Positions 42,480-54,200 of a DNA stretch of 64,000 bases are shown here, in pieces. The stretch is from the NCBI RefSeq assembly GCF_905115235.1, contig NC_051849.1, forward strand, positions 206,032,595-206,096,594, read 5' to 3'. Numbering within the stretch: position 1 is the stretch's first letter; each line of letters starts with the position of its first letter. The translations under genes were made by a program, and so were the position numbers. This DNA is from Hermetia illucens. Its lineage: Eukaryota; Arthropoda; Insecta; Diptera; Stratiomyidae. Below the pieces are notes generated by a model, which was given only the letters and a program-made list of their open reading frames with translations, made no database searches and had not been told where the DNA came from.

Positions 42480-42990
42480 TTCATTACAGCACCATTGAAA
42501 TCGAGGGAGCAATGGTGAATTGCGTTATGAAAGTCTTACGCATCAGTGCAACTTGGGTGTGAAGCCCATGGTGTTTTACGTAGGCACCTGTCGTGAGACT
42601 TAATCCTACGGTCCTCTTAAGACACGGATTGATTTTTTGACCACAATGAGAGCCCCGCTGAGACAAGCAACAACGGTACCAGTCTATACCAAGTGCATGG
42701 CTTAGCATTCATACTGGTGGATGCAAGAATTACCTAAATCTCTACCGAACTATGGAGTACGGCACCCGTGTTGATACGCAACACCACGTCGAGGCCCGAA
42801 GGTCTCTTCTCGCTTGAGCATAACCACAACCACCATGAACCACTAGGGCTGTCCTCACATACAACAGGAGTTCACCCGAAGTATGTGAGTCCAGGGGCTT
42901 TCTCGGTCCCCATGGTACCAGTATACCCCTGGTAAGGTTTCGTGACCAATTTTCCACTTCAGATGAGTCCCCGTGCAGACTCGGGTCTGA
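42480..42990 (-). repeat. Repeat X, inverted copy (right arm)
   Basis: Its reverse complement reads ctcatctgaagtgg, gttcatggtggttgtggtta, gcgtatcaac, cttgcatccaccagtatgaa, agcggggctctcattgtggt and aatccgtgtcttaagaggac, matching the left arm in order. The two arms meet head to head within about 10 nt at about 42,475, giving a long imperfect palindrome. Confidence 0.55.
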
Positions 42991-43179
42991 TCGCCCTGAT
43001 TATGCCTTTGGAGCATTCGCCTACTGAATCACGGCCGGCAAACCAAAGTGATTACAGCGTCTCCCCGTGCCACCACTATGGAGGTTCTCCTCGGCCACTT
43101 GGTTTTGGTTTGGCCGATAGGGTTGCCGCCCCATCTTCCTCGCCGCCACCTCTGAGCACCAGTGCAACTTGGGTGAAGT

Positions 43180-43640
43180 GAATTCTACAATTAGCATTCC
43201 AAATCCAAAATTTACCGCAGTGTCCTCCGCCCTGTCGCCCTCTATGGCTCTCAACCCTGGCCGACCACAAAAGACAATGAACGGTGCCTTGCGATAATGG
43301 AGACAAAGATGTTGTGTTGGATCAGTGACGTAATACAATATGATCACATCCAAAATGTGGACATCCTCGACTGATTTGGGGTTGCGCTGATAGTGAAAAG
43401 ATTGCGAGAGAGGCGTCTTCGATGGAATAGATATGTAATTCGCGTTGATGAAGACTCATTTACCACGTTTGGTCGTTAATCAAAGCCGTTGAGAAACAAC
43501 CAAATGGCCGATCGAAGCAACGTTGACTGGATACACTAGAAGGTCATTTAAGAGTCTTTCGATTTCATCTGGTCAGTTCTACGACCGAGCAAAATGGTGC
43601 AACCGATCAAGCCGAGCCGACCCTGCTTCTGAAGGGAAAA
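43180..43640 (+). mobile_element. RTE-clade LINE (family B) C-terminal fragment
   Basis: The translated run RLRERRLRWNRYVIRVDEDS, with a preceding VSDVIQYDHI-like block (both with frame changes), matches the family-B domain. The nucleotide blocks match 29,225-29,515. Confidence 0.6.
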
Positions 43641-44050
43641 AAGAAGAGTGATTCACATTTCCACAATTTTTTTTGGATATGAATTCGCATGATAACCGGT
43701 CAGAACCTCACGTTCAAGGACCACGACCAGAGCCTCATATTCAAAGACCACAATCTGAGCCTTTCGAGAAGACCAATATTACCAATTGTAACTTGAAGGC
43801 ACTTCAGGTTTTTAGCCCCGCCAGACAAAATTGCATGTAAAAAGTGCAACTGCGTACCTCTAAGACACAGGCCGAGTAGTTTTTACTTTTTCATTTTTCG
43901 ATTTACCTTTATACCAAGGTCTGATCCCTCGGAAAGTCTCATTTACGAGGAGTAACACTTTTCCTGGCAATCACCCTATAAATCGTGTGGATTGTCAATA
44001 CTTACCAGCATTTCACAATTGAATAAAAACGAAAATTAAATTTGTTTAAC
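43641..44050. repeat. Intergenic stretch with a 27-nt imperfect triplet repeat
   Basis: Units at 43,701-43,727, 43,728-43,754 and 43,755-43,780 share the frame (cag/ctg)a.cct.a..ttcaa.gaccac.a. They read as successive variants. The remaining sequence is AT-rich with no gene. Confidence 0.45.
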
Positions 44051-44055
44051 CCTAT

Positions 44056-44061
44056 TTTATT
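44056..44061 (-). promoter_or_regulatory. Polyadenylation signal of Vps52
   Basis: AATAAA on the minus strand 55 nt past the Vps52 stop codon. Confidence 0.6.
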
Positions 44062-44115
44062 CGATATACTTTACAAATAATTTACAACAAAAAACTATGC
44101 TATCACTAAGCCAAT

Positions 44116-47100
44116 CTAATAATTATTCTTATATTTCTTAATCTCCACCATTATCACATGAATATTCACTAATTGCGCTCGCGCATTAGGCGTTAACAAC
44201 TTATGGAATCGATGATAATATTGCACTAAGCTGGCCAAAGCCAATTGCAGCAGTGTCGATCCGGTCAACAATGACGGGAACGACAAAAGCACTTCCCTGT
44301 TCAACTCCTCCAACGCTTTCTTCCAATTTGCTGAAAAATTCGCAACCAACTGCAAACTACGACGTTCCTGTCGCCGTAGTTCATCCATTTGATCCTTGTC
44401 CACCATCTGTTCACATTCTTTCACGAACTGTATTATTCCACCGAATTGTGGAGCTAAGATTTCCTCGACGTATTCATTACTTCGGGCCGAGAGTTGTTCC
44501 CGGAATGCTTCGGCTTCCTTGGAATTGTCGCGAGTGTGTTCCATGAGAATGCCTAAGACCAAGTCGTAGTTGTTGATAAGGTAGATGAGCTGCTCCTTGC
44601 GTGATGGGAATATTGCAGCCATTCGTAGGATGAAGCATTCCACTTCGTTTTGTAATTCGAGCAATAGACGACTGACTAGTTCGTTGGGAAAGTGTTCTGA
44701 GATTCCGACGATTGCAGCTGAGAATTCAGCGTAGCGGCGTGTGATCTGAGAAAGCATTAGATATTTTATAAAAATAGCTAGACAACTCAAGAAAGAAGAA
44801 GTGACGAGATTAAGGATACTAACATAATGCGGACCAAGCTCTTTGTTAAATTTCGTTGGATCACAGTCTCGGATGCTTTGTATATTCAAGCGGAAAACAT
44901 GTTCAAATCTTGGCCAAATTACAGATTGCAAGGAATCCCAATATCTGTTAATCAGCAAACCCAAAATCAAGAAAAATATGTTATTCAGGAGGAAGATGAG
45001 ACACAAGAACCCAATGTTTACTCACTTATCTAATGCTGGGACACATCGCTTGTGACACATCAACTGATATCGGAAAATCAACTGAATGCAGAGGAACATA
45101 GCGATCGTATCATAACAATCTTGAATGAATGTTTCTAGGTTTTTCTAAAACAAAAATGTTCAAATAAATTCCGCAATCAAGGACAAATATCTTAAATAAA
45201 TTTACAATCATTAAAGTCAGCGTCTTTCCTAAAATTTGATTGAACAGATCCTGAGCCTGAGTGCTCCGCACCATGAAGAATTCTGTCACAAAAAGGTACT
45301 CCCTGCAAGCGTTATCGACTAGAGCGTATTGTTCGGATCGGAATAATGCTTCGAAAGTATACTAGGATGGAAGTTGCAAATTTAGCATCAACAACTGGAA
45401 CAAAACATTGGCAACTTACCCGATTTTTAACCTGTGCATGTGGTACAATAATTGGTGCTTCAAGTTGCTGGTTAAGGATATCTCCACGATTGCCAATAGT
45501 GAAAACTGTGCTTTTATTTTTTAGGGAGGTGTTTTTAGTGAAAAGGCCGCGCGATGCTGTGTCTTCTATTCCCATTAGGTCGTCTTTTGTTACAGATTCT
45601 TCGAATTTTAATGCTGAGAGACGCGAAGAGTAACTCTAGAAGAAAAAAATGGGAACACGGTAAACGAGGGATGGTCAAAAAGTTCTGGGACTTTCCTTAC
45701 ATTATAGCAATTTATCTTTAATAATCAAAAATTACAAAATTGTATCCTCTTGAAAGTATTCTCCCTGGTTGACATGACACTTTTCTCAGTGCCGCTTCTA
45801 CTGTAGGAATATCCGCCGAAAATCTTCTGAAATGGCTTTCAACTTCAGAGGATTTTTCTATGGTCTCAACATTGTCAAACATTTTTCTTTTTGAGAACGA
45901 AAAAATCAGCTGGGACCAGATTTGTTGTAGAGGGAAATGTAGAGCCAAAAATGTAGAGGCGTTGTCGTGGTACAGATCCGCCACTCCATTGCAGAACACA
46001 TAATCAGGAGATCGCGACTTCCCGATCCTGTGCAGGTAAGACTGAAAACCTCCATGCCCACTTAGAAGTTGGATAAGGAAATAATCAATTTCACCGTGCG
46101 TTCTGTTCAACCACGGGTCTAATTTGTCGATGAGCCGCGCAGTCCATCTGCCCCTTGGCTCATTTTGCCAAGAAAGCTGCCACTCGATAAGGCTGCGTTG
46201 AGGTTCTTCACGGGCAACCACCTCCCTTAAATTTTGGCCCTTACGACGGTAGATAGCATTGCGCTCCTTGTCAAGGAGGGCAACGGGGATCACACCCGCG
46301 ATCACCATCACAGCCGGTTTGGAGACAGCGCGATAAGCAGACGCCACTCGCAAAGCTCCCCGCCTCTGCACTTGAGCAAGGCGGTTACGATGCACCTCCT
46401 TGTCAAGGGCATCAGCCTATACCTCCGCACCATAGAGCAGAACCGACTGCGTTGCTCCCATAAGGAGACGTCTCCTAGTTGATATAGGGCCCCCGACATT
46501 CGTCATTAGCCGACCCGAGGTCGCGACTCCAGCTACAGTCTAGTCCTTCTTCGCTTCCTCGTCTTTTCTGCTCCTGGCTTTTGGTTGGCAGCCTCTTTGT
46601 CTGTGGACAGACGTGTCTCTGGCGGCGGAGTCAGTTGTTTCTATTTTTTCTTCTTCGCCTTCTTTTTTGGGCCCTGGAAACTATAATACTTCGATAAAGT
46701 CTCCTTCGGACACGTCTTCCTCTTTCCGCTTTTCCCCAGTTCGCTTTGCAGTGGGCTATCTGCGGTCCGTTTGACGCAAGTAGCGTTCTCAGCGGGGAGT
46801 TCGACTGTTTCTGCTCTCCAATCGTCTTCCGCTGCTCTCCACGTTCGCCTATAGAAGGAGATGCGGTCCAATAAGCTCCTTCTGTTCCATCAGCCCGTTT
46901 TTGACGCCTTTGTTGACGTTCCTCTGGAGGAACGTTACCGACCGCATAGCTTCACCATTGCTGCGCATTTCCTGATGAGCCTTTCCTCTTCGGCTCTAGC
47001 GAGATCGGTCGACTGCACTTCCACTCGGTTTGTGTCCGAATCCATCTGCTCAGGACTAGCGGTTCTGACTGAGCTCACTTCCGAAACAGGGGCACTACAA

Positions 47101-50100
47101 GGTATTGGAGTTGCCATCTCCGCACGGTCAGTCGCGCCACTTGATGAGGCTTCCTCTTCATTTGGGTGCCCCGGTGTCACATCGGGTATGTCAGCCCTGG
47201 TTGCCTCTTTCGCTGATCGCTGCGGTGAATGACGCATTTTTGTGCTCCGCCTAAACGCACTCAGCTCTTCCTCATTCCCTGTTGTTTCGTAGATTTTTTT
47301 TATTAATGTGTGTTTATTCTCCATGAAAAAGTAACCATCGCGCATCGTGTGCAAGGGAGCGGGCCGCAATAGTCAGGAACGGGTGTACCCTCAAGGACAC
47401 AGCCCCTACCCCAGTTCCCTGAGGCCTGACCTACGCCTAGCTGATCCCAGAATTTACGAACGGATCAGCGCTCACTCGGGGCAACGCGGTCTACTAATAC
47501 CTGTTCAATGCACACTACCCGACCAGGATCCCGAAGGGACTGGCTCCTTACACGTCACAATTACCACCTTGGCAGAGCTACGCTAACATCACCCCGTCGA
47601 CGCCGACAAAAAGTTGTCGTCGATGGCTCCGGAGACTCCCAGTGTGTCCCGAAGTGTACAGGTCATTCTCGGTTCGCTCTTTACCGAGAAGCTTTCTCGA
47701 GGCTACTATCTAGGACGTAGATACACTGTTAGCTAGGGAGTCAGAACTAGGCTGAAATGTCAGCAAAATCCGAAGGACCCAGAAAGGGATCTCATGTTTG
47801 AGCTGTAAAAATCCAGCATGGGAAAAACTGACGGCTTTCGTAACCAAGTTATAAACTCACTTGGGGAGAATGTTGCGGTTCGTTCCCAAAAATGTGAGAT
47901 CTATTTACAACCCAAGGATCTCGATGAGATAACATCCAGAGAAGAGATCTACGCTAAATTCAAGTTGGAGGAATTCAGGGAAGAATCTATTGTGAGCCTA
48001 AAAAAAGCTTATGGCGGTACTCAAACGGCCACAATGTGACCCCCAGTGGAGGCAGCGCAGAAGTTGTTGGCCGTGGAAGGTTCAGATTGGATGGGTTCTT
48101 TGGACTAAAGGAACAAATCTCTCTAAAAAGATGCTTCAAATGTCTACTGTTTGGACACTTTGCGAAGGCATGAACCACCGGCATCGATCGGTCCGACCCA
48201 GATCGAAGATGTGGGGAGAAAGGACATATTGCCAAGGAGTGCAATAGGGACCCAAAATGCATTGTGTGCAAAGAAAAGGAGGGACGAGATCACCGGCATA
48301 TTGCCGGAAGTGGTAAATGCCCGGAATTTAGGAAGGAGTTAACTGCAGTGAAAAAATGAGTTTAATACAAATAAACCTCAATCATTGCAGAGTCACACAA
48401 GATTTGCTTGCGCAGATCACTTACGAATCCGCGATGGAGGTTGGTATCATTAGTAAACTGTACAGAAACCTTGACGGTGGAATCGGAGTCGGTGGGTTAC
48501 AAATTCGACTGGTGGAGCGGCGATATGGGCGTGCAGTCGTCAAGCCATAGAATATAGCACGGATCAGGCGGCTAGTGGCTTTGTGTGGGCAAAAATAAGC
48601 GGTATATTCACAAACAGCTGCTGCGCCCCACCGAGCCTCCCACTGCCTGATTTTGAAAACCTGTTTAACGATCTTATTCAAAGGTGATAGCTGGTGACTT
48701 TAATGCGCTGCTTATTAGAAGCATTCGCATTTGGATGTAAGTGGTGATGTGATGTAAACACTTATCGGAAAGGGGGATCTGGTGCAATTGTAGATCTGAC
48801 TTTTGTCAGCCCCGCGCGGGGACATGATATGTCCTGGCAAGTTATCGGGGACCAGCGGAGTAAGAGGGAATGCTTCAAGGGCTTCTGTTAGGAGGCGGAG
48901 ATAAATTCGTGAGGTTGCGCATATAAAATCGTGATAGGACGATTCAGAGGCCGCTCATCTCCGCAGATCACATGCTCTATGCTCTTGTTGAAAACAATCT
49001 AGGGGTTATTTGACCAGTAAGAGGAGGGTACTGACACCTTCCAGCGCACTCTGAATGTGACGCCAATTCCACTAGTCACCAAGGACGAGCTGCTGACGGT
49101 CTGCAGTCGAATAGGCGACAGTAAAGTCCCGGATATGGACGTCATACCGAATTCCTGCACCGTGAAAGCGGCAGAAGCTGGTGCTGCTGGTTAAGGCTGG
49201 TATACCTTCAGGGGAATTGTCCACCTATAGACCCATATGTCTTCTAGACACTATGGGGAAACTGTTGGAACGGATAATTTATAGCAGATTACCTCCGGTC
49301 GTCGAGAGCCAAGGAGGCTTTTCAGTTCGACAGTATGGGTTCCGTAAAGCCAGATAAACCATTGATGCCATTAAAATGGTTACTGGCTTAGCCGAAAATG
49401 CAATTCACGGAAGGGGTTGTACCGGCAAATATTACGTGGTGATGACCCTGGATGTGAAGAATTTATTCAACTCGGCCAATTAGAACCTTATACGAAAGTC
49501 TCTGGCGACGATTGGTGTTTCTACCTAAATCGCTGCTATTGCACATTGCTAGTTGCAAGAGCGGACGGTCTGGTATAATACCGATGATGGACCCAAGGAG
49601 TACATTGTCTCTGTGGGTATCCCACAGGACTCTGTACTGGGCCCACTACTGTGGAACATCATGTATAATGATGTACTTAATCCACCGGTTCTGGGGGAAG
49701 CCACGGTGGTGGGTTACGCTGACAATATAACGCTGGTTGTGTTCGCAAAGCATCTCAAAGATGCTGAGTTGTACTCAAGCGAAGCAATCAGTATTGTTAA
49801 GGCTTGATTAGAGAGTGGTGGATTGACACTCGCAGAGGAAGAAGCGAAAGCGGTCCTCATCATTAACGCCGAAAGAAAAGTTACGCTTGCATTAGGGTCG
49901 GGAATCGTACCATCACTTCCAAGCCGGCCATCAAATACCTGGAAGTGATGATAGACGGAAAACTCAGTTTTAAGCAGCACGTAGAGCATACTTGCGAAAA
50001 AGCATCCACCACGAGTATGGCTCTGGCAAGGATGATGCCGAACGTAGGAGGACCGCCGTATACTTGGAGGCTGCTCATAGTCAGGGTGGTAAATTCAGCA

Positions 50101-52526
50101 GCAGTCGCAATCGGTAGAAGCGCTGCATGTTTTAGGTAATGCATATACACTGAGTTCGGTCTACAGAAGAACAGCCTTAAGGATGTATTCTGCCTTCAGG
50201 ACCATCTTAGATGATGCAGCGATCGTCATCTGAGGAATGATATCTGTTGTTATCCTGGCAGCCGAGATGATGAACATATATAACATTAGGTCCACCCCTC
50301 CTTCATCGCAGGTGAAAAAAGCGATTGGGTCGTTGGACTTACACGTTACGCGAGAAAGCTTGGGGAAATCAATTATAATCTCACCCAGTTCAGATACCGT
50401 CAATACCTGCGCAGGTTTAAATGGGACACCTCACCTAATTGTCCAAACTGTGACGGTGTCCCAAAGGACCCAACGCATGTATTCTTCCAATGTCCTGGGT
50501 TCATGGAAGAAAGGAGGAACCTAGAGGAAACTTTAGGTGAAGTGGTATCACCAGAAAATTTTGTCCGGATTTGGATGCGATCAATTTCACGATTGCAACA
50601 ATCCAGGATAAACTGCGAAAAACAGAAGAAGTGAGGAAGGCGCAATTACGAACGCCGCGGGTAGACAGAAGGAGACCTAGCTAAAGTAACCTATTTCCGC
50701 CCGTGATGCAATACCTGAAGGTGATTCCACGGAGTAGGGAGTCGGGGCGGTTTTAGTGGGTAAAAATCCCACACTCTGGCGTGCCCAGGCCAAAGTCTTT
50801 TGAAAATTTACACCTCCTTAAAAAAAAGTGCCTGAACCCACTTTGCACAAGTGCAGATAGCTTTCCCAGGTGATAGTTTAGCCGACAGTGACCATCAAGT
50901 ATTCCCACTATAAAGTGGAGGCTCTTCTTGGTGAAGTTTAGACAGTCCTTTGAGGAGCAACCTGGACTGCTCGATTCCTAGTAGATTCGTCCAGTAGAGT
51001 TTTCTCAGCAGTTCCTTTTCATTTTGAAGTCGTAGTCATGAAACCATTTTCGATTCCACAGAAGGGTCTTAGTCCGTGTAGAGGCGTCCCCGCTCCCATC
51101 CTGACGAGTTCATCTGTTTCCTCATTGCGTTCTAACCCAACATGGCCTGAAACCTAAAATATTCAGACCTTTTTGTACGAGTCGAGCGTTTTCAGTCTCT
51201 CAAAGCATTCCCATGCCAGTTTAGAGTTCGTCTTGTTAGATATAAGTGTCGTGGTCGCCGCTGTTGATCATAGCAATGTTGTGCCTCCTCTAGTTTCTTT
51301 GGAGGCTGAACCAATGATTCGGCGTCGCTCCCTCTGCTGTGAGGGATCGGTCAGTATATCAGATGATTAATTGCTAGTTTAAGCCATAGGTCACTGCCAT
51401 GCTCCCAGTTTGTTCTGTTACTTCAACATATTTCAAACTTGTTATTGTAATGTAGCCTCGTCTTATTAACCTCATAATTTTTTTCTATGGACCTGCAAGT
51501 CATCAAAGCCCCCGTAGCTTCCCGACATATGTTTTCAATATAAGTCTTCCAGAGTAATTTTTGATCTAGTGTAATTTGCAAATATTTGACCTCTGCTTCT
51601 CGTTCCACCTCCATGATATGTACCCTATTGGCACTCAGGTTATCAAGCTTACTAGTAAATGGTACTATGGTGGCTTTGGTTGGAATGATACTCGGCGCAT
51701 CTTCTTGCACCTGGCACTAGTAATTCTTAGTCCAGTTTGGATTCTACCACATAGGGTACCCTCAAAACTAATTTTGACTTACCTTGAAATAGCTGTAATA
51801 TATCTTGCTCATTGTGTCGATATATTCATTACAGATCTCCTGGGCCACCTGCCTCTCATTGGACAAGATAAACTCGAAGAAAAACTTGTGTTTCAACATT
51901 GCATTCTGGGGCACCTGATAATTCGTCATTGGTTTCCTAAATTTGTACGTTTGTTCCAACAAGTACGTCCTGATTTTCGACATTGCCTTAATCTTCAGCT
52001 TATTCAGGACATCACTAACATCTGGAGCGCTTTTCGACTCCTTAAAGTTCAGCTCTTTCACGAGCGTCAGTTTGTGATTCAACCGATTCAACTCGTTGAT
52101 GAATTCCTTCTCGGTGACGGGAGTTTCCATGATTGTTGCGATCATCTCCTCCGGCACAGCCATGTCTTCGATAAACTGTGAAAGTTGCGCGCGAACTGAC
52201 TGACGATTCGTCAGCTGCACCGACATCAGGACAGATTTCTTCTGGAGAGTTGTGATCTCGGAACTGATGTTGCTCAGGACATTCTGGAAGTTCATTAGCA
52301 TGGACTCCATACGTTCGAGGATTTCGTCGCATTCACCGATTTGGTTGTGTAAACTGGCGATGTTTTGGCTCTCCTTGATGTAGTCTTCGATGGATTTGTT
52401 TTCCACTTGTTTGAATTCCTTCTCGATTTGGTGTGAGTACTGGCGGAGGTCGGTGCCTGTTTTCAGGATTTCCTGGACTTCCTCGTCTTCGAGCTGCTCG
52501 GAAAGGTTGGTGTCGGACTGCGACAT
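44116..52526 (-). CDS. Vps52: Vacuolar protein sorting-associated protein 52 (GARP/EARP subunit), six exons
   Basis: Subunit of the GARP and EARP tethering complexes (with Vps51/50, Vps53, Vps54), which capture endosome-derived vesicles at the trans-Golgi network and recycling endosomes. Minus-strand exons: 52526-51783, 45635-45420, 45361-45206, 45144-45026, 44944-44824, 44745-44116; all GT..AG, in phase, 661 codons (human 723). N-terminal coiled coil (about 1-150: ASLHNQIGECDEILERMESM). Conserved core: MSKIYYSYFKSYSSRL across the exon 1/2 junction, KDDLMGIEDTASRGLF, EAPIIVPHAQ, YALVDNACREYLFVTEFF, HYITRRYAEFSAA, SRKEQLIYLINNYDLVLG, and the ending NIHVIMVEIKKYKNNY, all as in animal Vps52. Intron 1 (6.1 kb) carries retroelements; the others are short. 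Exon 3 uses a weaker donor, att|gtaaat. Confidence 0.95.
45665..45870 (-). mobile_element. Mariner-like DNA transposon 3' end remnant
   Basis: The inner end reads gatggtcaaaaagttctggg on the plus strand, like a mariner terminal repeat. On the minus strand the frame just inside gives SEVESHFRRFSADIPTVEAA, then in a shifted frame a CHVNQGEYFQ-like tail, fitting the end of a mariner transposase. The 5' end is missing and the remnant abuts the LINE at 45,870. The identification is tentative. Confidence 0.45.
45870..47760 (-). mobile_element. R1-clade LINE, internally deleted: ORF1 joined to RT C-terminus
   Basis: Minus strand: ORF1 start at about 47,335-46,935 (MENKHTLIKKIYETTGNEEE; Ser/Glu-rich), more ORF1 at 46,871-46,641 with Lys-rich end, then the RT C-terminal region at 46,500-45,900 (HRNRLAQVQRRGALRVASAY, RGRWTARLIDKLDPWLNRTH, GHGGFQSYLHRIGKSRSPDY). 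Endonuclease and RT core are absent. The RT tail matches R1-like LINEs. The 5' part is homologous to positions 1-845. Confidence 0.75.
47760..50870 (+). mobile_element. R1-clade LINE, near full-order but decayed
   Basis: Plus strand: ORF1 end with zinc knuckles (about 48,110-48,330; CFKCLLFGHFAKAC, CRRCGEKGHIAKEC, CIVCKEK, split by frame changes); ORF2 start at 48,356 (SLIQINLNHCRVTQDLLAQI); shortened endonuclease to 48,720; RT from 49,060 (TKDELLTVCSRIGDSK, YRPICLLDTMGKLLERIIYS, QYGFRKAR, TLDVKNLFNSAN, VVGYADNITLVVFAKHLKDA) to 50,150; C-terminal region 50,310-50,690 with FKWDTSPNCPNCDG-like zinc motif. The 3' UTR at 50,700-50,830 matches that of 30,735-32,718. It runs opposite to, and starts next to, the LINE at 45,870-47,760. 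Confidence 0.85.
50870..51720 (-). mobile_element. I-type LINE fragment: RT thumb then RNase H
   Basis: Minus strand: RT thumb at 51,710-51,423 (PTKATIVPFTSKLDNLSANR, EVKYLQITLDQKLLWKTYIE, ICREATGALMTCRSI) and RNase H end at 51,150-50,980 (GHVGLERNEETDELVRMGAG, GLRPFCGIE). A frame change and a gap separate them. This is the I/Loner pattern, distinct from the R1 LINE beside it. Confidence 0.65.
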
Positions 52527-52960
52527 TTTTCTTGGGTGGTTTTTACTAACTGGTTGGAATTTGCTTAGTTTCTTGCTTATGATTTACGATCGAAAACTTT
52601 CTAAAATTACACTCAACACAGTTTTATCATCAAATTTGACAAATAGTTGACACACAATCGTGCATCAGCTGTTTACCGAAAATGTCAAACCAACTGAGCC
52701 CCCAGCACTCGGCGGCACTGGTGCACTTCTGACCAGAATTCCTCTCTTGCGCATAATGCACTTTTCATCAGCTGATCCCAATGGACTGTTGCACATTTGT
52801 CAACTCGAAAAGTCAAAATATTTTCTATCTTGAGGTGCATTTCCCATCGAACTCTTGAGTGGAGTGGTTGATTTTCGTGGTATTGGTGGTGCTGACAACA
52901 ATTCGTGCTTGAGTTTATGGTTTCCTTAAACGTTCGTAGTTTCAGAGCCATTACCTATTC
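52527..52960 (-). promoter_or_regulatory. Vps52 upstream region
   Basis: No repeat and no gene recognised. CAGCTG boxes at 52,666-52,671 (as catcagctgttta) and 52,769-52,774 (as catcagctgatc) resemble the E-box core-promoter motif of insect housekeeping genes. The regulatory role is inferred. No TATA box at a fitting position. Confidence 0.4.
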
Positions 52961-53139
52961 CGTGCATTGTCCTGCTTGGTTTTCGTCTTCGAGTTCTTAT
53001 CTTCTTATGGCCACACTGATATCGTTTGCCTTTAAGTTTATGCTGAAGGCTGAGGCAAGATTCCAACACTTGATGGTAAGTAAGAGCTTCAATTCCCTTC
53101 TTGATCGGGAATCAATGAGATTTGTTTTGATCTATCTAA

Positions 53140-53255
53140 ATGAAGGCAATTGCTAAAATAATCCTGGAATGCATTAAAGAATATCTCGAAAGTTTGGCCG
53201 ACAGAGAACTGGTTGGTTTCCGCTACGGATCCCCCTGCATTGATTACATTGACAC
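53140..53255 (+). mobile_element. RTE-like family C LINE, RT start fragment
   Basis: Encodes AKIILECIKEYLESLADREL and then VGFRYGSPCIDYIDT, matching 57,610-57,710 (IAKIILGHIKEHLESF, AGFPFGSSCIDHINTL) and the minus copy at 2,200-2,050. Confidence 0.65.
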
Positions 53256-53710
53256 TTACTCCTTTCCACCCTAAGTATTTCAGACCAAATTGCCTAACAT
53301 TGTTCGTACTCAAAACATTGGAGAAGATGATAGACAACTATATTAAAACTAACGTTCTAATACGTAATCCCCTACATCAGAGTCAACGGGCACGGGCACG
53401 ACGGTCAACCGACACTGCTCTGTATCAGCTTACGAATGTATTAGGGGGGGGGGGCATAGAACCAAAGAAATAGCACCGTGCGCGTTTTTGGATATCGAAG
53501 GAGCATTCGATAACATCGCACTCAGAGATATAAGATGCCCTGATTCACAAGGGAGTGGGCTTCTAGATGGGCCAAATGTTAGAGAGTAAGCAAATAGAAG
53601 TAGCGACAGGTACAAATTCTATTGTCATGAATACTACTCAAGACGGCGTACTATCACCGCTTATTTGGTCCACGCTTATGGTAGTGGACGAACTCCTGGA
53701 CGAGCTAACA
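53255..53710 (+). mobile_element. I/Loner-type LINE RT fragment (first part)
   Basis: Encodes CLTLFVLKTLEKMIDNYIKT, NPLHQSQ..., RSTDTALYQLTNVL and, after a G run (53,443-53,452), CAFLDIEGAFDNIALRDI. This is RT fingers and palm of an RNase H-type LINE. The element probably resumes at 54,201. Confidence 0.65.
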
Positions 53711-54200
53711 AATCATCATCATCAACGGCGCAACAACCGGTATCCGGTATAGGCGTGCCTTAATAAGGAACTCCAAACATCCCGGTTTTGCGCGGAGGTA
53801 CACCAATTCCCAAAAAGCTGTCTGGCGTCCTGACCTGCGCCATCGCTCCATCTTAGGCAGGGTCTGCCTCGTCTTCTTTTTCTACCATAGATATTGCCCT
53901 TATAGACTTTCCGGGTGAGATCATCCTTATCCATACAGATTAAGTGACCCGCCCACCGTAACCTATCGGACGGTCATGGTATCGCTCATAGATTTCGTCG
54001 TTATGTAGGCTACGGAATCGTCCATCCTCATGTAGGAGGGCCAAAAATTCTTCGGAGGATTCTTCTCTCGAACGCGGCCAAGGGTTCGCAATTCTTCTTG
54101 CTAAGAACCCAAGTCTCCGAGGTATACATGAGGACTGGCAAGATCATTGGCTTGTACAGTAAGAGTTTTGACCCTATGGTGAGACGTTTCGAGCGGAACA
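53711..54200 (-). mobile_element. RTE family A LINE 3' end, inserted in the I-type LINE
   Basis: The plus strand starts aatcatcatcatcaacggcg, the reverse of the family tail, and runs through the C-terminal domain to cgtttcgagcggaacag. Minus-strand KVYKGNIYGRKRRRGRPCLR. I-type LINE coding sequence lies on both sides, so it inserted there. Confidence 0.75.

Noticed and set aside
44253-45055. Plus-strand frames over the Vps52 3' exons
   Set aside because: They are antisense shadows of exons 4-6.
53701-53735. CRISPR-like or simple-repeat array (atcatcatcatcaacggcg) at several sites
   Set aside because: It is the ATG/GAT-type 3' tail of the RTE-A LINE family, present once per copy and not as a spacer array.
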